Assembly: GCA_002479145.1 (NCBI GenBank)
Contig: DLLX01000009.1
Location: 1-26,125 of the forward strand
Source of the DNA: Prevotella sp. UBA7551
GTDB taxonomy: Bacteria; Bacteroidota; Bacteroidia; Bacteroidales; Bacteroidaceae
Length of the DNA stretch: 26,125 bases
Direction: 5' to 3'
The translations under genes and the position numbers were made by a program. Under the pieces are notes generated by a model. That model was not told the DNA's origin. It saw only the letters and a program-made list of their open reading frames with translations, and did not search any database. Position 1 is the stretch's first letter. Every line of letters starts with the position of its first letter. Positions 15,999 through 23,478 of this stretch are shown one piece after another.

Positions 15999-16301
15999 AT
16001 GCAATACCAAGTCACTTGCCAGCATTGCCACCAGCTTTATGTAGTGGATGCACGTCCTGGAGAAATGGTTCGCTCTCGTTGTCCTTATTGTGGGGAAATT
16101 GCGACCGTAGCCACACCTCTTGACAATAGGCAGAGTAATGAGCCAGCTCCAACCGTTTTCCACAAAGAGTCGATGAAGGCTATGCCAAATTCTTCTGCCA
16201 CGCTCACCCGAAAAGTCGTGGTGATGTTTTGTGTCGCCGCTTTATTCGTTGTCTTGGTGGCCGCTGCACTGTATGTGGTATTCTGTAGGATGACTACATA
16301 G
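15999..16301 (+). CDS. Zinc-ribbon single-pass membrane protein of unknown function
   Basis: The product is 100 residues. CQHC at residues 7-10 and CPYC at 28-31 form an N-terminal zinc ribbon, followed by a polar linker and one transmembrane helix near residues 71-95 (VVVMFCVAALFVVLVAAALY). The ribbon would face the cytoplasm. I chose the ATG at 15999 because the ribbon starts at once after it; the upstream in-frame start adds only basic residues. It lies 48 bases after dinB on the same strand and may share its transcript. No specific function can be given. Confidence 0.7.
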   Translation: MQYQVTCQHCHQLYVVDARPGEMVRSRCPYCGEIATVATPLDNRQSNEPAPTVFHKESMKAMPNSSATLTRKVVVMFCVAALFVVLVAAALYVVFCRMTT

Positions 16302-16330
16302 CTATAGTTTCACGCATAGAAATATTGACA

Positions 16331-16492
16331 ATGGGCGAAAATATGGAAAACATCAAGTTTATCCCGCCTTTCTTTTTGCCGAGCTTGGGATGCCGTCCCA
16401 CACCCTTGAAAATGGAGTCGGAGAAAAGCGAGATGTTTTTTGAGGTGGAACTTCAAAGTTTTGCGGACAGTAATAATTCAGACTACCAATAA
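16331..16492 (+). CDS. Possible 53-residue protein after the zinc-ribbon gene
   Basis: An ATG at 16331, 29 bases after the previous stop, opens 53 codons to a TAA at 16490-16492. The peptide has a hydrophobic, proline-rich first part (NIKFIPPFFLPSLGCRPTPL) and an acidic second part (MESEKSEMFFEVEL), ending in SDYQ. It is followed by a promoter at 16537. The layout, a Pro/Gly/Cys-containing head and acidic tail, is reminiscent of small precursor peptides, but no partner enzyme is nearby. I do not recognise it. Confidence 0.35.
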   Translation: MGENMENIKFIPPFFLPSLGCRPTPLKMESEKSEMFFEVELQSFADSNNSDYQ

Positions 16493-16536
16493 CTTGCTTT
16501 CAAGAATGGAATAATTGCAAAAACTGAGGTCTTTTC

Positions 16537-16567
16537 TTGCTCATCTCTGTAAATGTTATTACCTTTG
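16537..16567 (+). promoter_or_regulatory. Strong promoter at the head of the second secreted-protein unit
   Basis: TTG at 16537-16539 is followed after exactly 20 bases by TACCTTTG at 16560-16567. Transcription would start near 16574, leaving a leader of about 380 bases before the gene at 16954. Confidence 0.7.
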
Positions 16568-16573
16568 CGCCCG

Positions 16574-16953
16574 TTTTACGGTAATTCATGATAAAGGCGA
16601 TGTGTTATAATACTTACGGTCTTGCAAATTCAAGAGGAAGCTTGCTCCTTTCCAAGAGCAATCTTAATGAGTTTCTCCAACCGCAAGCTCCCGTCCCAAT
16701 CTATGTGTGGGGGGGGGAAAAATCGTATGCAATACATGGAAAGGCGGTAGGGCTTTCCTGTTTTCTCATAAAGGACGAGACCTCCTGCGGAGATATCCAA
16801 TCTGCGCTACTATTTGAGAAAACTTTTTCGAACTTTCATTGGAATAAATGGGTGTGAACCGAAAAACATTTATTCCCTCCTTTCTGTGTGTCATTGAAGG
16901 GATAAGGAAGTCATGCCCAAGAGAATAGTAACCAATTATTATATAATTAGTTT
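16574..16953 (+). other. Long structured leader or independent short transcript
   Basis: This stretch lies between the promoter at 16537-16567 and the secreted-protein gene. It contains an 89-codon frame at 16588-16857 starting about 14 bases after the predicted transcript start, a run of nine G at 16709-16717 inside that frame, a small TTGCTC/GAGCAA hairpin near 16643-16662, and a perfect 10-base-pair hairpin at 16841-16876. The peptide of the 89-codon frame has no recognisable domain, membrane segment or compositional sign of a real protein. I see a regulated leader or a small RNA as more likely than a gene. Confidence 0.4.
16841..16876 (+). repeat. Perfect inverted repeat (hairpin) in the leader
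   Basis: GGAATAAATG at 16841-16850 and CATTTATTCC at 16867-16876 are exact reverse complements around a 16-base loop. A pyrimidine-rich stretch (CTCCTTTCT) follows rather than a pure T run, so it could be an attenuator, a processing site or an operator. Confidence 0.6.
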
Positions 16954-19326
16954 ATGATACAACTTTATTTTAAGAAAATGTTTTGTGTTTTTATGAGCGG
17001 TTCATTTCCGCGGTCTGTCATGACGGTTTTGTTGCAGCTTGTGATGGGTGTCGCACTGGTTAGTGCCCAAACAACAGGCATTCCTAATGGCATTGATGAC
17101 ATCGTAGGAATAGAGCCTACTGCTGAACACGTTGCTGGAGCTTACAACAGTGTCTGTCCAACAGATGGAAGCAAAGTTTTTTATCTCTACAATGTCGGTG
17201 CCAAACGCTTCCTTTCCCTTGGTGGCGATTGGGGAACCCATGCCGCACTCGACCTTACACCTCACGCTTTATGGTTGGAAACGGAGAATGGAAGTGGCAA
17301 TTACTTTTGGATTAACAACCGCATTGCAGGCTCTGGAACTGGTACACACCTTGGGTTTGCTCCTGGAGGAAGTTCTGAATTTTATTTGGATCGTGGCGGA
17401 AGTGGCGATTTGTCAAATAGGGCACAAATCCTGTTTGAGCAGGCTCCAGACTATGCTGCAAACAATAAGGTCTATTATGTCGGGATGAAGCGGGAATCAA
17501 ATAGCTCCATATATTATGTTACGGCCTATCCAGATAATGAAGCCCGTGACTGTAATATAGAGAGCACGAAGAGGGCGAAGGAAAGCGAAAATTACAAAAA
17601 TCAAGAATGGAAGCTCATCTCTCATGACGAATACTACCAATTGGCTAAGGCGAATCCAGCCGATATGGAGTCGGTCATCGATTTCTCTTTCCTCATGAAG
17701 GCTGCGGGATTCTGCGTGAATGACACAGACATGACGAACTGGGCAAAGTCGGGCGATGCGAATATTTATTTCGGAGACAACGTGATGTTTAGAAATTATG
17801 ACAAGCGAGGCGGTAACGGCAACCAGTGGGGGGAGAAGGGTAATGAGAAGCCTAACACCCAACATCAAAGGCCATACGGCAAGTACTTCTATTGTTATGC
17901 TCGCAATTCGAAAAACTTTTACCTCTATCAGGATATACAAGTGCACAAGGCGGGATGGTATCTGCTGCGCTGCAATGGCTTCTCTACGCAGGTAACCAAT
18001 GCCAATAGATGTGCAGGACGCCTGATGATGGCGGTGGTCCAAGATGGTAATTTAAGCCAAACCCTCAATAGCACTGCCACGCTCAATACTCTTTCTGTTG
18101 CAGATGCCGAGGCCTTGATGGGCGATGATGCCCAAGGAACGGGTGCCGGAAAGGCGTTCTTCAAGGGACAATATGAAAATCAAGTGCAAATATGCTTGGA
18201 CGAAAAAGACTTGGGCACTATTGATGCCAGCCACCCTGTAACCCTGCGTGTGGGTATCTATGTCGGCGACGATTGTGCTTTGCAAGATGGAGACGTGACG
18301 GCTTTTGATAATTTCAAGCTGTTCTACGCTGGTCCTCGCCGTAACCCAGAGCTGATTCTTGATGAAAATCAGACCAGTCTGCTCTACCTTTCGAAGAGTG
18401 TCGACACTTATAAGAACAGCGTATTGCACCTCAATCGCACGTTCAAAGAGGGGAAATGGAATACCCTTATCTTGCCCGTTGACCTGAATTTCGGACAGAT
18501 GAAACGCACTTTTGGCGATAATGTCAAGGTGGCAAAGCTCGATGCCATCGATGGAAGTGTGGTGAAATTTGTCACCGTGGAACCCACAGAGGATAGCGAC
18601 CCCATGGTGACGGCATTTGAGCCCTATATCATCAAGCCTACGAGTATCATGGATTGCACTGGCCCAAGCTACACCGCAGACCGCTTTCATACGCGCTTTA
18701 TGGATGGAAGCAAGGAGGAAACGAGCAATGCTTACTGGCTTAATTCAGATTGTTCTGGCGAGAGCCAAATAGAGGATGACCGATTTTCGCTGACGATTCC
18801 TGCTAACCATTATACCATAGCTATGGTAACTCTTAATAGGGATAAGATGACAAAGTACGTCGATCTCGAAGCACAGGTTCCCAACTGGATTTCGCAAACT
18901 TCGTTTTCTACGGGTGCAGCGGATGGCGATTGGACTTGCTACGGCACGCTGGCCAAAACTTATAACGATAATGGCATACTCGAAGGGCGCGATAAGTTGA
19001 GTGGAGACTATGTTATGCTGGAAGGAAAACTCGTGCAAGTGCCTTCCAACAAACAGTATGGTCTGAAGGCATTCCGTTGCTGGTTTGAGGTGAAAGGCCA
19101 AGGCAATATGGAGGCATCACAGATTAAACTGTCTATCGATGGTGTGGAAGATGACGTGACAAGCATTGACGACCTCAACAGCCAACCAGGACTTTTTACC
19201 TCAAGATACAAGAATATCGATGGTGTTTACAATCTCGATGGCCAGAAAGTGCGAGAGGGCATGAGTGCTGACGGATTGCCAAAGGGCATTTATATCGTTA
19301 GCGGGCGAAAGATGGTGGTGAAATGA
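16954..19326 (+). CDS. Large secreted protein with type IX-like tail
   Basis: The product is 790 residues. A long N-terminus contains a hydrophobic stretch (MTVLLQLVMGVALVSA) with likely cleavage before Gln39; some downstream ATGs are alternative starts. The mature part begins with a lectin-like stretch, KVFYLYNVGAKRFLSLGGDW and later NNKVYYVG, which in Prevotella proteins commonly opens secreted modules. Residues near 290-470 form a beta-rich region with YLYQDIQVHKAGWYLLRCNG, suggestive of a carbohydrate-binding fold. A segment beginning HLNRTFKEGKWNTLILP then leads to the C-terminus, YNLDGQKV, a spacer, KGIYIVSGRK and MVVK, the type IX-like signature. No catalytic motif was recognised. It is preceded by a long leader and followed after 13 bases by a small gene. 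Confidence 0.8.
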   Translation: MIQLYFKKMFCVFMSGSFPRSVMTVLLQLVMGVALVSAQTTGIPNGIDDIVGIEPTAEHVAGAYNSVCPTDGSKVFYLYNVGAKRFLSLGGDWGTHAALDLTPHALWLETENGSGNYFWINNRIAGSGTGTHLGFAPGGSSEFYLDRGGSGDLSNRAQILFEQAPDYAANNKVYYVGMKRESNSSIYYVTAYPDNEARDCNIESTKRAKESENYKNQEWKLISHDEYYQLAKANPADMESVIDFSFLMKAAGFCVNDTDMTNWAKSGDANIYFGDNVMFRNYDKRGGNGNQWGEKGNEKPNTQHQRPYGKYFYCYARNSKNFYLYQDIQVHKAGWYLLRCNGFSTQVTNANRCAGRLMMAVVQDGNLSQTLNSTATLNTLSVADAEALMGDDAQGTGAGKAFFKGQYENQVQICLDEKDLGTIDASHPVTLRVGIYVGDDCALQDGDVTAFDNFKLFYAGPRRNPELILDENQTSLLYLSKSVDTYKNSVLHLNRTFKEGKWNTLILPVDLNFGQMKRTFGDNVKVAKLDAIDGSVVKFVTVEPTEDSDPMVTAFEPYIIKPTSIMDCTGPSYTADRFHTRFMDGSKEETSNAYWLNSDCSGESQIEDDRFSLTIPANHYTIAMVTLNRDKMTKYVDLEAQVPNWISQTSFSTGAADGDWTCYGTLAKTYNDNGILEGRDKLSGDYVMLEGKLVQVPSNKQYGLKAFRCWFEVKGQGNMEASQIKLSIDGVEDDVTSIDDLNSQPGLFTSRYKNIDGVYNLDGQKVREGMSADGLPKGIYIVSGRKMVVK

Positions 19327-19339
19327 TGAAATGGAATAA

Positions 19340-19549
19340 ATGATGCAAAAATTAGTAATGAAAAAGTATATACGTCCCGAGGTGACGGTCATTGCGCTCA
19401 ACAATGACATTTGTAATGGTGGATTGACACAGGCCAGTGTAATGCATGGCAATACGAAAGAGACTATAGACAATTTTGACGTAGTAAATGAGCGTCAGTC
19501 TGAGAAGATGTACGATTGGAACGATAAGAACTTGTGGGGTGGTGACTGA
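19340..19549 (+). CDS. Small protein trailing the secreted protein (MKKYIRPEV type)
   Basis: The product is 69 residues from the ATG at 19340; the ATG at 19358 (MKKYIRPEVTVIAL) may be the real start, giving 63 residues. Short proteins opening with a basic patch, Tyr, Pro and a short beta strand are common in Bacteroides and Prevotella, often beside surface-protein genes. There is no typical signal peptide. The remainder is polar and acidic, ending in LWGGD. It begins 13 bases after the secreted-protein stop and is closed by a strong terminator, so both share a transcript. The function is unknown. Confidence 0.65.
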   Translation: MMQKLVMKKYIRPEVTVIALNNDICNGGLTQASVMHGNTKETIDNFDVVNERQSEKMYDWNDKNLWGGD

Positions 19550-19566
19550 GTTTCTTTTGACATAAT

Positions 19567-19613
19567 CATAAAAGCAAAGGCCAGCTGTTGATCAGTTGGC
19601 CTTTGCTTTTATG
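19567..19613. terminator. Strong bidirectional terminator hairpin
   Basis: Nearly perfect inverted repeat: CATAAAAGCAAAGGCCA at 19567-19583 pairs with TGGCCTTTGCTTTTATG at 19597-19613, and the inner bases mostly pair as well. A/T runs on both arms would give termination on either strand, suiting the convergent small-protein and Lrp genes. Confidence 0.85.
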
Positions 19614-19693
19614 TCCAAAGAAAAGATGTTAAAATGAGCTTGCCGGATGAGCAATTATAGTTGTGTTGTCTCACCAGCCAGCCTCATTGTCCT

Positions 19694-20194
19694 TTATCCC
19701 CTCATCATGTCGTTGTCTTGGGGGATTGTGGGAACCTCTTCGATGGGCAGCGGACGGTCGATGACAGTCTTAAACGATATCAAGCTCTTGCTGCGCGAAA
19801 GGCCCAGCGGCTGGAGCTTGTCGTGGATAATGTCCATCATGTGATGGTTGTTGCGCGCAAAAATCTTGATGAACAAGTCGTAATCGCCCGTAGTAATGTG
19901 GCACTCCACAACCTCGGGAATCTTTTTCAGCTCTTCAACCACACGGTCAAAATCTTCAGGATTTTTCAGATAAAGGCCGATATAGGCACACGTCTCATAT
20001 CCTATTTTTTCTGGGTCAATGAGGAACTGTGAACCTAAGAGGATACCCAAACTGGTGAGTTTCTGTATGCGCTGGTGTATAGCTGCACCACTTACGTTGC
20101 AAGCACGTGCTACCTCCAGAAAAGGAATGCGCGCATCTTCAGCTATAAGACCGAGAATCTTGCGGTCGAGTCTGTCTAAACTTCTATATGCCAT
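19694..20194 (-). CDS. Lrp/AsnC family transcriptional regulator
   Basis: The product is 166 residues. The N-terminal helix-turn-helix starts LDRLDRKILGLIAEDARIP and includes VARACNVSGAAIHQRIQKL near residues 28-46. After the linker GILLGSQFLIDPEKIGYE comes the RAM effector-binding domain, with IGLYLKN, VVECHITTGDYDLFIKIFA and the final LISFKTVIDRPLP. These regulators form octamer-like rings and respond to amino acids or related small molecules. It is a single gene with its own promoter at 20217-20247. Its target genes cannot be told from the sequence; none of the neighbours is an amino acid pathway gene. Confidence 0.93.
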   Translation of the reverse strand: MAYRSLDRLDRKILGLIAEDARIPFLEVARACNVSGAAIHQRIQKLTSLGILLGSQFLIDPEKIGYETCAYIGLYLKNPEDFDRVVEELKKIPEVVECHITTGDYDLFIKIFARNNHHMMDIIHDKLQPLGLSRSKSLISFKTVIDRPLPIEEVPTIPQDNDMMRG

Positions 20195-20216
20195 ATTGAT
20201 AGTATTATATTTGGCG

Positions 20217-20247
20217 CAAAGTTACAACAAATCTTTCATTTTAGCAA
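20217..20247 (-). promoter_or_regulatory. Promoter of the Lrp/AsnC regulator
   Basis: On the minus strand TTG (20245-20247) precedes TAACTTTG (20217-20224) by exactly 20 bases. The predicted leader is about 16 bases. The AT-rich leader just before the start codon could hold an autoregulatory site. Confidence 0.7.
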
Positions 20248-20637
20248 CTGATTTGTATTTTTTATTTGTAAAAATCTTCTTTTTGTGCGATTATTACAGT
20301 AGGTACACCTTCGAATGGCAGTTAGAGGTGAAAATTCGTGTTTTTAGCAGTCTTTTACTCACGTTATACAAGGTACATGAGAAACTTTTCTAAGTAACGT
20401 AGAAGCCCCAATAAACAAAAGTATTTGCGAGCCTGAAAATGAGAAATGATCTGATAGCAAAAATTGTAGGTATGTGAATGTTTTTACCTTTTAAAAACAC
20501 TAAAAAGGTATGCAGGTTGTAAACAGAATGGAATGGGTCTTTTGCCCCAACAATGTATGCACGAATGCAACAGAAAACCATTTCACTTTGAACGCTACTT
20601 ATCCCACCAAGGCCATTGTAGATGGTTTCAACCACAG
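20248..20637. other. AT-rich intergenic region with one inverted repeat
   Basis: This gap lies between the Lrp promoter and the 3' end of the exb operon. The only clear structure is TACCTTTT at 20485-20492 and AAAAGGTA at 20503-20510, a perfect 8-base inverted repeat with a 10-base loop. It lies about 130 bases beyond the last exbD stop, so it is a weak candidate for the operon terminator. I found no convincing gene. Confidence 0.4.
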
Positions 20638-21123
20638 CTAATTGGCTGAATGAAGATTGGTGTTCTTTTCTGTTGCGTAGTAGGTTATATTCAACATGTT
20701 GGCTTCACGGAGTGCCAATTTCACCCTCTCAATGACGCTCATGGGTGCGTTACGATCCGCCTTGAGGCAGATGGTAATCTGTTTTTCCTCACCATTCTTC
20801 CGGGCCTGACGGCGTTCTTTTTGGAGAAACAAACTCAAATCATCAACCCCCATTACCTTATCATTGACTTGTATGTACATATTATAACCATTGTCTGTCC
20901 GCTTGTCTCCAATCGGGCGGCCTATAAATATATACGTCGTGTTGGTTTTTCTGACCAAATTAGTCAACTCTGTGCCTTGCGGAGCTTTGTAGTTCACTTT
21001 AAGGTTCACCTTTCTCATGTGGGTGACTATCATGAAGAAGAAGATGATAGAGAATATGAGGTCTGGCAGCGAGGCAGTGTTCAGCCCCGGCACTTCATGG
21101 CTTCTGTGTCGGATGATGCTCAT
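20638..21123 (-). CDS. exbD: ExbD/TolR family protein, second copy
   Basis: The product is 161 residues. It has a short cytoplasmic N-terminus, one membrane helix (LIFSIIFFFMIVTHM) at about residues 22-36, and a periplasmic domain. Asp21, just before the helix (LPDLIF), is the conserved proton-relay residue. The periplasmic part ends in KADRNAPMSVIERVKLALRE, a typical ExbD/TolR end. Together with ExbB it would use the proton gradient to drive a TonB-like protein; no TonB gene lies in this window. The start overlaps the stop of the upstream exbD by four bases (ATGA), so the two are translated together. Confidence 0.9.
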   Translation of the reverse strand: MSIIRHRSHEVPGLNTASLPDLIFSIIFFFMIVTHMRKVNLKVNYKAPQGTELTNLVRKTNTTYIFIGRPIGDKRTDNGYNMYIQVNDKVMGVDDLSLFLQKERRQARKNGEEKQITICLKADRNAPMSVIERVKLALREANMLNITYYATEKNTNLHSAN

Positions 21124-21647
21124 GGTACTTTCTTCTCGTGATAGACCTCGGCCAGTCTCTGTGGGAAGGCCGTATTAATTTCGTTTTTCTCTTCTTCGTT
21201 ACAGTCAGCCAATGATTTTCCGTAGCGTTGCTTGGCCTCCTGGTTGCGCAGTTCAAGGTAGGCGTTGGCAATTTCATTTTGGGTCTGAAAGTACATATCG
21301 TATGTGGAGGCAGGGTCGGCGTCCAGTCGGATAACGTGCTGCTGTGGCCCAGCGACAGTCACAAAGTCGACAATCTTTTGCTTCAAACTGCCTATGTTGG
21401 TGGTGTGTCCATTACATGTCAGGTTGTTACGGGTGTCAATGTGTAAGGTCATGATGCGACTCTTGTCTATCTTCTGTGGCTTCTGTTGCTCCTTCTCAGG
21501 AGAGATAGGCGGCAGTTTGCGGCTGATTCCCTTGTCCACGTTCATCGAGGTGGTGACGAGAAACAGGATGAGCAGAACGAAAGATATGTCCGCAGTGGAA
21601 CTCGCATTGAGTTGTGGAACACTTCGTTTTTTCTTTTGAAACAACAT
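21120..21647 (-). CDS. exbD: ExbD/TolR family protein, first copy
   Basis: The product is 175 residues. A basic N-terminus (QKKKRSVPQL) leads to STADISFVLLILFLVTTSM, with Asp20 at the conserved proton-relay site before the single helix. The periplasmic domain includes IRLDADPASTYDMYF. It differs clearly from the second ExbD (for example a longer charged linker after the helix), so the pair is probably a functional heteromer rather than a recent duplication. It follows the four-helix protein by three bases and overlaps the next exbD by four. Confidence 0.9.
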   Translation of the reverse strand: MLFQKKKRSVPQLNASSTADISFVLLILFLVTTSMNVDKGISRKLPPISPEKEQQKPQKIDKSRIMTLHIDTRNNLTCNGHTTNIGSLKQKIVDFVTVAGPQQHVIRLDADPASTYDMYFQTQNEIANAYLELRNQEAKQRYGKSLADCNEEEKNEINTAFPQRLAEVYHEKKVP

Positions 21648-21650
21648 GGT

Positions 21651-22181
21651 TTAACCTTTCTGATGACCTTTCCTGTGATATCGCGTTGCCCCGAAGAGTG
21701 ATGCGCCTATGGCGGCGAGGAGCATGACTGTTGCCGTTGTAATCAGTGTTCCTGATATTTTCAGTCCCCACCAGCTGGTATACTTCTCTCCATTGATAGT
21801 CATTGGGTCAGTGGAGGACAACAGAAAACCACACACAATAACAACGATGGTAAGAAGACTGACGGACAGGGAAATCCTTCGTGCTGGTATGCGGTTGATA
21901 ACGGCAGCTGATTCTCGGCGCATCTTGGCGGAATGGATAGCTGCGGCTATGGCCATTATAGTGGTTAAGCCCACCATTACATATACCTCTCCCATCACAA
22001 GGTCTGTGAGCATTGGGGCATTCATGCTTTCGTTCTTCCAGTAGGGCGTGTCGTAACCAATGAGGAAGAAGACGGCAAACACTACCAACGTGCATCCCAC
22101 CATCCCGTAGAGAATGCGCTGGGAGACGCGTTCTGAGGACCTGCGCCTGAATTGTATCTTGTCCTTTGTTGAATCTGTCAT
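21651..22181 (-). CDS. Four-helix membrane protein of unknown function in the exb operon
   Basis: The product is 176 residues. Predicted membrane helices are near residues 23-43 (ILYGMVGCTLVVFAVFFLIG), 62-82 (GEVYVMVGLTTIMAIAAAIH), 103-123 (ISLSVSLLTIVVIVCGFLL) and 145-165 (LITTATVMLLAAIGASLFGA). The N-terminus is basic and cytoplasmic. I chose the ATG at 22181, seven bases after the exbB stop; a longer start would lie inside exbB. A gene of this kind between exbB and exbD is often seen in Bacteroidetes, which suggests an accessory part of the motor, but no function is known to me. Confidence 0.75.
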   Translation of the reverse strand: MTDSTKDKIQFRRRSSERVSQRILYGMVGCTLVVFAVFFLIGYDTPYWKNESMNAPMLTDLVMGEVYVMVGLTTIMAIAAAIHSAKMRRESAAVINRIPARRISLSVSLLTIVVIVCGFLLSSTDPMTINGEKYTSWWGLKISGTLITTATVMLLAAIGASLFGATRYHRKGHQKG

Positions 22182-22188
22182 ATTGCTT

Positions 22189-23100
22189 TTATGCACCTTT
22201 CTGTTTGTATGCCATAATGGCATCGAGGAGTGTGATGACTGACTCTTCCATCTGTGAGGTGATATGCTCTATCTTTGAGAGAATGAAATTGTAGAATACT
22301 TGCAGGATCAAGGCCACGATGATTCCAAAGATGGTAGTTATCAGTGCCACTTTCATGCCTGCCGCGACGATCGTCGGGCTGATGTCGCCCGCTTGCTGGA
22401 TTTGGTCAAATGCCATGACCATACCAATGACAGTGCCAAGGAAACCCAATGACGGTGCCATGGCAATGAAAAGGGTTATCCAAGAGCAACCTTTCTCCAG
22501 ATTGGCCGCTTGAACTTCGCCATAGCTGGTTACGCCCCGCTCAATGTCCTCTATTGTGTTGTCGATGCGCTCCAGTCCTTGTGCGCACAAAGAAGCCACC
22601 GGCCCTCGAGTGTCAAGGCTTAGTTTTCTTGCGCCTTCAATGTCTCCGTGCGTGATGTGGTCAGAAATGTCGTTCATAAACTTCTTCGCATTGATTTCTG
22701 ACAGGCTCAGGTAGATGATGCGCTCAATGCAAAAAGCGAGTCCAAGGATGAGAGCCAGCGCGACGAGTGACATGAATCCCGCGTTGCCTTCAATAAATTT
22801 GGTCTTCAGTACCTGGTGAATGCCGCTGTCACCGCTTTGCTCCTGCTTCTCCATATCGGCCATGGTGGCCTCATTCTCTTCTCCTGCGTCATCGAGCATA
22901 TCGTCAGAGGATGGGCTTTGGGCAGTAGCTTTGGCAGATCGACTTTCCTTGGTCATTTCGGAATTGGATGAGGGATTGCCCCCATTCTGGACGGTCTGTG
23001 TGGACTGTTGGATAGCTTTGGAATTGTCTTGCGCTATGCCCGAAAAAGCTGTCAGAGAAAGCATTGCGGTCATAGTGAATGCCAAGATTTTGTGGTTCAT
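22189..23100 (-). CDS. exbB: MotA/TolQ/ExbB proton channel family protein with long N-terminal extension
   Basis: The product is 303 residues. A cleavable-looking signal peptide (MNHKILAFTMTAMLSLTAFS) is followed by a polar, Ser- and Glu-rich segment to about residue 100. The channel domain has three helices, near 110-127, 207-233 and 252-276, with the conserved SLGFLGTVIGMVMAFDQIQQ and the late GMKVALITTIFGI. The ATG at 23100 gives the signal peptide; a longer frame starts in the promoter region. It is the first gene of the operon, with a TAnnTTTG box at 23125-23132. The exported extension is typical of Bacteroidetes ExbB proteins. It forms the pentameric stator that drives TonB-type transport together with ExbD. 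Confidence 0.92.
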   Translation of the reverse strand: MNHKILAFTMTAMLSLTAFSGIAQDNSKAIQQSTQTVQNGGNPSSNSEMTKESRSAKATAQSPSSDDMLDDAGEENEATMADMEKQEQSGDSGIHQVLKTKFIEGNAGFMSLVALALILGLAFCIERIIYLSLSEINAKKFMNDISDHITHGDIEGARKLSLDTRGPVASLCAQGLERIDNTIEDIERGVTSYGEVQAANLEKGCSWITLFIAMAPSLGFLGTVIGMVMAFDQIQQAGDISPTIVAAGMKVALITTIFGIIVALILQVFYNFILSKIEHITSQMEESVITLLDAIMAYKQKGA

Positions 23101-23124
23101 ATCTTTTCCTGTTCCTATTTTAGG

Positions 23125-23132
23125 CAAAAGTA
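23125..23132 (-). promoter_or_regulatory. Promoter -7 element of the exb operon
   Basis: Read on the minus strand this is TACTTTTG, followed by about 24 bases to the exbB start codon. The -33 region shows TGA at the right place rather than a clean TTG. Confidence 0.5.
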
Positions 23133-23343
23133 ATCATAATATTTCTAAAGCTCATCATCGCTCTGATTTTTTAGGCTTCCTTTTATTTGGTTTTGCCTTT
23201 TTTATGTTTCTGAATTTCCATCTATTATCTCACCGAACAGATGATTTCATATCCCATGTTTGGCTGTGCTTAGCAAGGTTGATGTCCACATAAGGAGACT
23301 TTCCTAACCTCACGAGTCGATAAATAGTGTAACCCCCATAAAT

Positions 23344-23478
23344 ATGCCTGACTATACATCTTTCGATAAATTGCAACGTATTGATAATCAGGTGTTTGAC
23401 GATGTATTCTTACTGTGGTGGCAAAAGAGGCTTAATGGTGTTGCAATAGGGCCTGAATGGCATTGTAATAGAGCCTAA
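23344..23478 (+). CDS. Possible 44-residue peptide running into a repeat array
   Basis: An ATG at 23344 opens 44 codons to a TAA at 23476-23478. The first half (PDYTSFDKLQRIDNQVFDD) reads like protein; the second half overlaps the 22-base repeats. No promoter was seen and the frame could be chance. Confidence 0.2.
   Translation: MPDYTSFDKLQRIDNQVFDDVFLLWWQKRLNGVAIGPEWHCNRA

Noticed and set aside
16640..16670. AGGAAGCTTGCTCC resembling a 16S rRNA variable-region stem
   Set aside because: Only a short chance match; no flanking rRNA sequence is present.
16588..16857. 89-codon frame as a normal gene
   Set aside because: Composition is not protein-like, it contains a nine-G run, and the hairpin crosses its stop; kept as a leader feature instead.
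20390..20635. 81-codon minus-strand frame just after the last exbD, starting GTG
   Set aside because: A/T-rich, no family pattern, includes an inverted repeat, and no start signal was seen. Its position right after exbD keeps it slightly possible.
22820..23293. 157-codon plus-strand frame over the exbB start and promoter
   Set aside because: It mirrors the exbB signal peptide and extension, and runs across the exb promoter.
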